Shown here in pieces: positions 43,801 through 53,158 of a stretch of DNA of 64,000 nt (the stretch's first letter is position 1; every line of letters begins with the position of its first letter). Made by a program: the position numbers and the translations under genes. The notes under the pieces are model-generated. The model had not been told where the DNA came from. It did not search any database and saw only the letters and a program-made list of their open reading frames with translations. Source of the stretch: Isoetes taiwanensis (taxonomy: Eukaryota > Streptophyta > Lycopodiopsida > Isoetales > Isoetaceae); contig JAJEKV010000022.1 in the NCBI GenBank assembly GCA_021234155.1, positions 2,418,728 through 2,482,727 of the forward strand, in the 5' to 3' direction.

Positions 43801-46130
43801 GGCCATTGCAAATTATCAAGTCAAAATGCCACATAGCAGAGCAATCGTCGCCAAAGCGAAAGTGACTTGGCCGTCATCCGACAGCGTGGCGGGGCTACTT
43901 CTGGGCGTAGCCGCAGGACATCGCCGGGAGGGGGTCAAGTCGCATGGGCTGCTCTACTCCTGTCGTCTGCATTGAAATTCCAAGAAGGACGACCCTACCC
44001 AACCGGCCGATGCCGGCCAGATGTCATCATATAGATCGACATACGGGTCCATCCTATCCACATCGGGGGTGGCTGCGATAGAAGGTGCCGTCTCGCGGAG
44101 GGAAATAACAGCGCCGTAAAAAGAGGGTTGCCATCGGTATTATGTATACCCAACCCGAAGTACCGGGTTGTGTCTATCCGTCTTTCCGAGGGTAACCGAA
44201 TGTGCCAAGGTTGTCCAGGTAGTAGCAAGCCACTCCACCATGACCCCGCTGTCCGCATGTGTATTGAAGACCGAGAAATGTTGGTAACCCGCAAATCGTA
44301 GCCCTCAGGCTCAAAGATGCTCCCATGTTCCATGAGGAAGATGAGATCCATACCGGCCGCCACGGAGTTCGGGATATCCCCCTTCTCGCCAAGGGAAGCC
44401 TCGACAATTCCATGAGACCACCCCGGAGGCACAATTCCTATTTGTCGGCCAGGATGGTATGCGCACCGAGTCGCGGGGGAGGACGGGAAGCAGAGGCTGA
44501 GGGAGAAGTAGATGGAGCCGGAGGCAAAGATGTGGTGAGGAGGGCGTGGAGCGTGAGGGAGCAGGAGTAGGAGCAGGAGAAGGGGGCCATGGTAGTAGAA
44601 GCGTATGGTGGCGGGGCGCGTGCGGTGTGGTTGGGGCTGCGGGGTCTCGCAGCAGAGTGTGTTTGTCGGGAAAATGTGCATCTGCCTCGAACCAATCCCG
44701 CGGCACCCCCGCTGGGCGAATGCCTCCGACCTCGACAAGCTCCCGGCTCGCGTGCCTCCCGCCAAGACGGGTGTGAGGTCCCGGTCCACGCATTGAGGAT
44801 GTCCCCTTCAACATCGGCCCCGGGCGCAATATGGCATCACGCACTGCATTGTGCATCCGCAACCGTGAATATGACAATGCGGTCCACGGCCGGGGCCGGA
44901 AGCCCCATGCCGGGCCGCTCGAGAAATGTGAATCGCCTCGGAATGTCATCCATCCGAGAATGTGTGTTCGGGATGTTGTGGGCGCAGACTCTCCCCGGGC
45001 TGTTCTCGCATGCCTCGAACTACCGATTGTGGCCTCTCCGCCAAGGCCTCGAGTTCTCAAGGGGCCTGCGGGTCCAAGGTGGGCTAAGGCCGGGTCCCGT
45101 GCTGGGGGGTGGTGGTGGTGGCCGGGATGGCGTGGAGTGACCGGAGTGTGGCTGGGATGGCGGAGTGGCCGGAGAGCCGGGGCAGCAAAGGCGGGCGTGG
45201 GTCGCGGCGTGGAGGCCGTGGGCGGGATAGCGGCCCGAGCCGCTTTCGCCCTCGTGGAAGTCGGGAGCACAGCTCTTTTGCAGAGCCCTCGCCGCCGCTT
45301 GGCCATCTCCGCCCAGACCGCCGCAGCCTGACTATGAACCCTGGTGGGGAGACCCCGGCTCTGCCTCAGGATGGTTGCCCGCAACCCCCGGAGCCCGTGC
45401 TGGGAGTAGCGAGCGCGTTTTCGAGCCCCAAAGACACGCGCCGAGGGCCGGGCTTGCTGTTCCGATCTTAATCAAGCTCCTGTTGTGGTTCCGGTTGGCT
45501 CCGCAAGAGCGTACGGCTCCCCGTGCCATGGTGGTGGTGCCTCTACCTCCTCGACCAAGCCGACAGCAAGCGTGACCATCGTCTCCCGCATTGCGGCTCC
45601 CTCTCTGTGTCATGGTGTCGAGTGATGAACACGAGTCTAGGCGGGCCCGCATGTCGGTGACGACCTCACGGCTGGCTGCCGCTCGAAGTGTGCAAGGCCA
45701 AGGCCATCTTCCACATGCAGCGTGCGGGTCTCCAAGCCTGTGATACGGTTCTTCTCGACCCCGATTTGCCTTTTGAGCACATGGGATGCCGGGACTCCAT
45801 CTCCACCGCCATGTTACCCGGCGGCAATCGTTAGCCCCTCAATACGAGCACTGTTAGCCTCCATTCCCGCTTTGACGTGGCTCCAATTCTCTGCCGAGGC
45901 AGGAGTTCCTATGTGGTCTGAGCAATTAATCCCTTCCGGCCGGGCTGGCCTCACTGAGGGGGCCTTAGCCTTAGCCCGAGCCTCCTTCTTCATGGAGGAT
46001 GACTCTCCCCTGTCCATGATGGCTGATCGGGACCGTTTGTGCGGCGGGCCCTCGCCTTGGGTTTCCCAGGCCGGCCCATCTTCTGTGGCCATGACTCCCA
46101 AAGTTTGAGGGGTCTCTGGCTGCGGAAAGG
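40898..46130 (-). mobile_element. Near full-length GC-rich non-L1 LINE inside copia copy 2
   Basis: The minus-strand element ends at an AAGG tetranucleotide run (minus CCTT tail, 40,898-40,916), followed inward by GGTCTCCGTGGACG. It lies between CAGAGG and GTGAAACTTG of the copia integrase, which are adjacent in copy 1. From its 5' end I see an Ala/Arg-rich ORF1-like region (46,101-45,814), a Pro/Arg-rich region, an endonuclease-like start (VVSWNCRGFPW, about 44,410), and reverse transcriptase: DLSCCFVDFAKAFDLIPGK (about 42,600), GCPLSPTL, DMRVNLAKTRVVLIS, TPTYKYLGVEF. The thumb follows: ALGVKPSVPYQILLQETGF and LPLQRAALDRHIVYFQKV. Nearly every domain is split among frames. GC content is far above the flanks. 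Confidence 0.8.
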
Positions 46131-46805
46131 GTGGTGAAACTTGATGAAAGAGCCTGGATTTCCTATTTAGTAGGATATGATCAACATTCCAAGGGCTACA
46201 GGCTGTATTTACCTGAGAAAAGGAAAATCATTGTCAACCGAGATGTGATATTCGATGAGACTCAAGTATATAAGTCCAAAGTTTTAAGCCCATGAAAGGA
46301 ACTTGCAAGTGAGCAAAGGGAGGAATGTGTTGAATTAGGAGATAAAGATGGAGCAGACCCATCAGGTAAAGCTTTGGCAGAAGACATTCTAGACTCAGAT
46401 GACGAGAATGAGAACGATGAGAAGCCAGGAATTAGCAATCAGTCTAGTGTCATACCGGCTAAAAATCAGCCACAAAGCTCTGTGCATACTAAAGAAGAAA
46501 ATGTAGATGCGCAGCAAAGGCTGGTTAGAAAGAGAAGATCAGAGGCCCAAAGACTTGCTGATGAAGCCAACATTAATCAAGACAGTTATGGCAAACAAGA
46601 AAGTGGTAGAAGTAGGAGACTAGCCAAACTAACGGAAGTAGAAGAGACGACATGTTTCAAGAAGTTATGATGAAGCAATGAAGTGCGCAGATGCAGATAA
46701 ATGGAGGCAAGCCATGGAAACTGAGATGGACGCCTTTGATAGAACAGAATCTTATGACGTGACAGATTTTCCAAGTGGTAAAAATATCGTGGGGAACAAG
46801 TGGAT
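46131..46805 (+). pseudogene. Copia copy 2, integrase end to reverse-transcriptase start
   Basis: It resumes VKLDERAWISYLVGYDQHSK exactly where the LINE cut the frame. It continues through the acidic linker and KWRQAMETEMDAFDRTESYD to NKW, where the solo LTR begins. Sequence is nearly identical to copy 1 at 20,299-20,976. Confidence 0.9.
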
Positions 46806-48281
46806 TGTGACGTTCCACGTATTTATACGGTATACGTACAAATACACTGACACGTCACCCAGTAAAGGTACGCCACCATGGGGTATTGTAACTTAGGGGG
46901 TTGACCTAAAAGGGATTAAATTAGCTATGTTAATTTAATTATTAAGGATAATAACCTACAATTAAGGAACTAATATCTAAATGGATTAATTAAGTTAATT
47001 AATGCTTTGGGAAGGCGCCACCTGGCCTAAATCGATTGGCCAGCATGGGGACTTCCAAATTGGGCCATCAACTTGACCCCTATCCATAATTGACTCCCAA
47101 ATCGTCCAAGAGGAGCAGGAGCTGAGCGCCCACCGTGCCAAGCACCTTGTACCTGTGTAGCCAGAGCTGAGTGCCAAGTCCAGGGAAGATGGAAGCACCA
47201 AATGACAACGGGTCCAGCAGGAACTCAGGTGGGTGGTTAGTATAGCTTGAGAATTCTAGGGTAGCGCCCCTGTGGGCACTTGTTGTGTTTGTTCGTCTGT
47301 TCTCTCTGTGCTTTACTTGTAGGAACTAACCCTTGATTGTAAAGGTAAGTTCTCTTTAATTCTGATTCTGGTCTTGCTCTTAAAGGATGGATTGATAGTT
47401 CTTTGCATAGTATTACTCTGGAAATGGGGGAATTAAGGGGGGGTAGAGACCTCTGAGCCATGTTGGTAGCATACTCCTAGGTTGATCCTTGTAATTCCCA
47501 TTAATTGCGGCCTGTGTGCAAGAGACCACCGAGTCGTGGATGCTATGGAATGACTGAGCACCAAACAAGGGACACAGTGGTGAAGTGGGGGTGGGGTCTT
47601 GCACGAACATAAAAGGCTCCTGAGACTCCTACAGTGGGCTAGGCCTGATAGCCGGTCACGTAGAGGGCCGGGTATGGGTCTGACACTCCCTGGGTGTAGA
47701 GGTGTGATCCGTATGGAGCATCTTGCACTTTGAGTAGATTTAGGGTGAGTAAGTCGGGTACGGATGCAGGGGTCGCTGATGCGGCACGTATTCTCTACCT
47801 CACTCATGGAACCACTGTGATCTTGGAAGGGGACACTTCCCCGACCTGCCTCATCGGACGGGGCTTCATGAACCCTGGAGTAGGCTCGAAGGGTGATACC
47901 TTGAGTCTGCGTGTCCGGAAGGCTATAGTGACGCCATAGCATGATTCGACTCATCTGCAAAGTGTGCACAGGAGGGGCGGATGGAGTGGACAACCCTAGC
48001 CGATGTTCTACGCCAGCCAACGCCATGTCAAGCTTCGGTCTGCTGATCTCTTGAGACCTAGCCGTCAGTCGATCCTCACTGGAGTCTGAGCCGGGGTAGC
48101 GCCGTGGGTTTGGGTGTTTTCCCTAGTATTAAATGCATATTCTTTGTCGTTGTCACTTGGATGGATGTGCCACACCTCGTGGTGGTAAATTATGATATGA
48201 TTATGCTGTGTGCTAACCTTGTATTCACGCTTCCGCGACGTAGAAGCCCCATTGAAGGCGTGGGCCGAATGACCCCTCTGT
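46806..48281 (+). mobile_element. Solo LTR copy, truncated on the right
   Basis: Starts TGTGACGTTCC after TGGAT, at the same copia position as in copy 1. It matches copy 1 LTR up to CCCCTCTGTG and is then cut by the inverted-repeat element. About 1,476 of 1,613 bp remain. Confidence 0.9.
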
Positions 48282-48639
48282 GGGTGCAAAATCGGTACTG
48301 GGTAGCAGAAATCACCGTCCGGACGCCGCTTACAAGTGCTTAAAATTGGTGTGTTTTAAACACGACGTGCGTGATTGAAGTATTGACATGTAGGGTGCGC
48401 GCCCGTCAAATGACAGGCTGAGAGAGTCATGAACATGTTTGGTGCCGGAAACATGAATGCCTGTAGCCCGCCATATTCTTGGATGGCGGGCTAACCCATC
48501 TTGAATTCAAGCAAAATGGAGGGACTAATTGTTTCCAAGAATTGCCTGAACCGAAATTCAACAATTTGCCATCACCAATTTTGCAATACACAGAAATCCG
48601 GGATAGATGAAACCCAATTCCTCTCCCCTGTTCAATTTA

Positions 48640-51161
48640 CAGAGCCATTGATGCAGCAAGGAAGAGAGATCAGAGGCAGAGATTGTATGCAAAGAAGGTA
48701 GCAATGAAGAAGAATTCCCCTTCTAAAGATTCGCCTTCAAAGAAGAATAAGAAATTGAGACTGAGTGACCGCAGAATAAGAGAAATTTTTAGGAGAAATT
48801 TATGAAGTATTCAACCAAATTAGTACAAATGTTGATGACAATGACAAAGGCCGCATCCTTGACAGTCTTCTTTGGAGGGCAAGGGATTTACCAATTGCTT
48901 CTATAAAGAAATCTAAGCAGGTTACTATGGCGAAAGCAAATGGTGAAGAATTTGAAGGAAACAATGCAAGAACATAAGTTTGAGAGGAATCATGACATGC
49001 TTTCAGGCAAGGAAGTCCACCCCGATAATGGCAGCAAAGCGGTACAAATGGTGTCAAGCCATTAAATCAAGCGAAGTGGCAGATTGCTCAAAGATCCCCG
49101 AAAAACAATTTCAAATGCTTTTCAAAGAAGGGTGCAAGCTAACAAAGGGGAAGGACATTGGTCAATGTTCGGGAGGAGGAAGCGGATGGATAGCATGTTA
49201 GATCACAATAGAGAAGTCATTTATCAAGTTCGACGAGAAAATACAAGAGTTTCTCCATACAAGAAAGACGGAGGAAGTATGTATCGAGAGACAGGGAATA
49301 AAGATGGAACATCCAATTCACCTTCTTGAAGTCAGCCAAGTAAGTATTCATCCTATATTGTAGGGTTCATTATATGTAGCATTTATTTGGCATTCACACA
49401 ATTTCCCTGCAGTTGCAATTCTACCTCAGGTTTAGAGAGGAGAATCCTCATATCAAAATTGCATTGCAGACTTTTGAGAGGTTGAAACCGAAGTTTTGTA
49501 AGGAGGATGCGGAGAGGCATACATGCTGTTGCATTTACCACTTGAAATTTGAATATATCATGCGTGGATTGAACGTACTGAGAAAATTGGGTGGAGTTCA
49601 TGACAATTGCAAACCGCCATTGTGAGATTTGTGGCCCCGCCCGTAATGTGCAGCCAAGGAGCATACAATCAAGTGCACCCGGTGATTTATCGAGACAAGT
49701 GGTGGTGCAAAGCAAAGGTGATGATGAGGAGTGGTTTGATCATAACTGCTTGATGTTGGGTTGTAAAAAATGTGGGTTGGATAGAATTAGAAAATGTCCA
49801 CAGGAAATGGATGGCACGGGTTCAGTACTAGTTACTTGGAAGACATTTGAAAAGCAACCCGTGGGACGGAGACAGAGAATTCAGGGATCCAAGAAAGGCT
49901 TTGAGGTACAAACCTGTCTTGAGATTAGTACAGAAGGAGAGAAGTCCCAAAGAGTTTCAAGAGGAAGTGAAGAAGGTAATATCAGATTTTGTTCCACACA
50001 ATTACATAGCACATTGGCAGGCCAATCGGTTTAAACAAGTGTGTGTCATCATTTTAAGATACAATTGTATCTCGTTATTGACTTTGCAGTAAAAATTACA
50101 AAGCATCAAGATCCGAATGAGCCCCAGTCAATGCAGACCGGCATACGCACCAAGTTTCTATACTTGTTCACATAACATATAGACATGACAAAAGTGCCGA
50201 TATTCCTGTTCTCAAGGCGTATTTAAGAAGAAAGGCCCAAAGAAAAAAAAAAAAGAACGTAAGATTGGAGCAGATCGGGAATAGACTCAACAATGGTAGG
50301 AAGATCATAAAAGAGACTCACTTTTACATTTTCGATGATAAAGTGCATGACTCATTATTTGTGGAACATCGCCTACAAAAGCATGTTGCATGGCTTAAGG
50401 AACAGGAAATAGAGTATGAGAAGCATTGGGTTTGGAGTGATGGGTCGCTCATCACAATTCAAGTCGGGGAAAACCTTTTTTTTTCTTAGGCGGGTACTTC
50501 ACAATCAATGACAAGGAAATAGTGTGGAACTACTTTGCCACCGCTCATGGTAAAGGTGAACATGATGGTGCAAAGTCTTTGTTATCAAAAGGTCGCTAAG
50601 TAAGGAACAACTCAAACCCAATGGTGTGCAACTGAGGCATGCTAAAGATATTGTAAAATTTCTATGTACATATTTCAACAATCTACCAGTCGATGAAACA
50701 GATGAGATCAAAAGATATTTTTGGGAAATTGAACCTGCTGTTGTGGCAAACATGGAAGAATATGAAATTGAAACACTCAAAGGCACAAAGAAGATTCATC
50801 AGATCGGACTGCCGCCAGGAGTAGACCAAACAGGCTTGCTCATAGATGCCTGTCATGTTTCTGCTCGTTTTGCATGGATCATAATTGGGACTCCTGCATC
50901 AATACAGGTAGATTTGGAAAGTGGGAGGTAACTGACTTAAAACCAGGAGTTGAGAAGAAAAAGGAGACTCTTGAACAAGCCAATGAATGGATCAGTAATT
51001 TGGTAGAGGTAGGTGACAATTTTGCAGTGAATCTTGGAGGTAGACAATTCGAGGGGTGTGGACTTCTACATCCTCAAGTGCCTGAGAACCCAAATGCACA
51101 CTTGAAGATTCATACAAAGATGGATGGGGGCAAAAATTTGGAGTGCATGAGGTTATCTTAA
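48640..51161 (+). pseudogene. Transposase-like gene of the inverted-repeat element
   Basis: Plus-strand pieces in order: a Lys/Arg/Ser-rich basic block with DRRIREIF (about 48,700-48,790); a helical region; DHNREVIYQF... with HPIHLLEVSQ (about 49,200-49,335); FYLRFREENPHIKIALQTFE plus a Cys-cluster CCCIYHLKFEYIMRGLN (49,413-49,580); EIEYEKHWVWSDGS (about 50,405-50,450); and HGKGEHDGAKSL with HAKDIVKFLCTYFNNLP (50,545-50,690). Many plant and animal repeats share this order (W.SDG..Q.K ... HGKG..DG.GA..KR), which I take as a DDE-type transposase. Function is inferred, not proven. Frame changes and stops are frequent; some gaps are introns. It sits near the left terminus. Confidence 0.5.
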
Positions 51162-51169
51162 GTGGATTG

Positions 51170-51850
51170 TATTATCAATTCTTGGGTAATTTCAAGTATA
51201 TGTTGCTCACTAAACAACCCGAAGCCTCCGTGCACAGCCATGTGGTAAGATATCCTAAAATTGATATGGAAAAAATAGAAGGCACTGAGACATGTACGTA
51301 ATTTCACAGAGACCCATGAAAAATTATGGCCAGTCTCCCAATAACAATGTAATTGTTTGACACTTAACGAAATTGATGTTATTCTTTTCAAGTGATTTGT
51401 TGTTCCAGCACCTAAGCACGTAAGCACATATTTTTATATATATTAACAATAGTGAGGATGCACAAGGGTGGTGTGCATGGACACGTACTTCGAAATGAAG
51501 ATTGAATTGTTGTTTATAAGAATGTAGATTTGTGATATTGGAATAAGGTTCAATTATTTATTTTGGTACCATCACTATCCCAACATTCTTGGCAAAATTA
51601 TATTGTCAAGGCATTTCCTCGATGTGACATGTGTCAATTCGACTGGTCATACGAAATATTTAAGCCTGGTTACGAATTAATTGTTCTGGCGCGTGTGAAG
51701 TTTATCGTACACTGACGCGCCTAAGCACAGGACTTAAGCAGTAGGCGCCTAAGCGTAAGCTCTTCTCACAAGCTCACGCTCCGCCAATTCCTCACAAGCT
51801 CCGCACTCCGCCTCCCAATTCTTCCGCCCATTCCGTATTCCGCCCATTCC
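51170..51850. other. Spacer inside the element
   Basis: AT-rich, no coding content. Repeated AAGCAC motifs (CACCTAAGCACGTAAGCAC near 51,410 and GCGCCTAAGC near 51,717 and 51,748) may be protein-binding or subterminal repeats. Confidence 0.4.
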
Positions 51851-51853
51851 GGC

Positions 51854-52350
51854 ATGAAGCGAGCAAGATCAGAGGAGCCGGAGGTCACTTCGAAGAGGCG
51901 CTTACTAAGCGTCGAAGAGGTGTTCCCTCCACTCTTCCCGCCTCTGCCGGAAATTCTTGCTGCCTCTGCTGTCTCCTCTCCTGCCCACTCTACTGCCTCC
52001 CAGTTTGAGGAGGAATCTGATTCCGATTCCTCATCTTCTGATTCCTATGAGGAATCAGAAAATGAGGAATCGGAAATGAATTCGCAGGAACATGTCACTG
52101 CTGTGCTGCAGGGTTGGATAGGCGAATCAGAAGAAGAGGATTCGTCCGAGAAAGAAGAAGAAGAAGAAGAGGAAGAAGAAGAAGAGGAAGCCGACTTGGA
52201 GGAGTTCAGGGCGGTCCTTAAAGGTACATGCATTTTCATTTGTTTTCTGTTTTCAATTTTTCGTTAGTTTAATCTTCCATTTTCATTTGTTGCAGATGGA
52301 GAATGAAGATGCAGAAGCAGATGAAGATGAAGAAGACACCCCCCCTTGAA
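51854..52350 (+). CDS. Small acidic protein
   Basis: The frame opens MKRARSEEPEVTSKRRLLSV, a basic start resembling a nuclear-localisation signal. A Ser/Asp/Glu-rich region follows, with a run of about 18 glutamates (52,150-52,190) and ADLEEFRAVLK. A GTACAT donor after 52,222 and a GCAG acceptor at about 52,295 join a second exon encoding MENEDAEADEDEEDTPP and a stop. CT-rich short repeats (CCGCCCATTCC) precede the start. I do not recognise a family; it could be a nuclear regulatory factor of the element. Confidence 0.5.
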
Positions 52351-52437
52351 GAAGACAGCCCCCCTTGATGAAGACAACCCCCCCTTGATGAAGAAGACAC
52401 CCCCTTTGAAGAAGACACCCCCTTTCAAGAAGACACT
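52331..52437 (+). repeat. GAAGAAGACACCCCC minisatellite
   Basis: About five imperfect units of 18-24 bp (GAAGAAGACACCCCCCCTTG and variants) lie across and after the stop of the acidic-protein gene. In frame the unit would encode EEDTPP. Confidence 0.85.
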
Positions 52438-52439
52438 GG

Positions 52440-53158
52440 CCTCAGGGCCGAAATTTTGTAAAAATTTTGTATATGATTTTTGTGTACACTGGCCTGGCTT
52501 TTTTTTATAAAAAATCTTGTTTCCATCAAACTTTTTTGTAACTTTGTTTCTGTCTTTGTTTCATTGAAATCTCTTCTTCTTCTTCTATGAAATGTTATTT
52601 TTGTCTATCTATCAAATTTATGAAGTTCGAATTCCTGTGCAGTCCATTCAGATTCTGCTTGAATGTAACAGTGCTCTAGCTCTTTCATTAGTTTCAAACA
52701 CTAAGCATTTTAATCAGTTTCAGCAGTGCCAGTGAGTAAGCACTGGAACACACGAGCACTTATGCAATAAACAGCTACCTTTAAACAGTTATATAGCTTA
52801 ACAATAAGCACTGCACCTTAACTGCATGACAGTAAGCACATGATGACATTAACACTTCTGCTAGCGTTAAGCAACTACATAAAAGTAATCCTTTGTGATG
52901 ACAATAAGCAGTATCTGCCATTAAGACTCATACCAGACTAGCACTTGCAGGCAATTTTTTTTTTAAGCACTTGATAAGTTTACAGCATCCCTTTCAGTCA
53001 GCATTGAAGTATATATAAACAATATAGCAAAAAATTATAGACAAGTCTGCATTAAACTACATAAACAATTTAGCAAAAACATTCTTAAATTAAGATAAAG
53101 ATGGTACATGAAAAGTGTAGGATTCCTTGGCCTACATAAATGACAAACAGGCCAATAA
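52440..53158. other. Spacer between convergent genes
   Basis: AT-rich, with many CAGT/AAGCAC-type short motifs but no coding region. It lies between the plus-strand acidic gene and the 3' end of the minus-strand phosphatase gene and may hold both poly(A) sites. Confidence 0.4.

Noticed and set aside
44311-45384. 357-residue minus-strand open frame rich in Arg/Pro/Ala
   Set aside because: It lies in the GC-rich LINE between ORF1 and endonuclease and only its end (VVSWNCRGFPW) looks like LINE protein. Not a host gene.
47433-48026. 197-residue minus-strand frame and others in the same region
   Set aside because: They lie inside the solo LTR and recur in both LTR copies without family similarity; LTRs are not expected to code.
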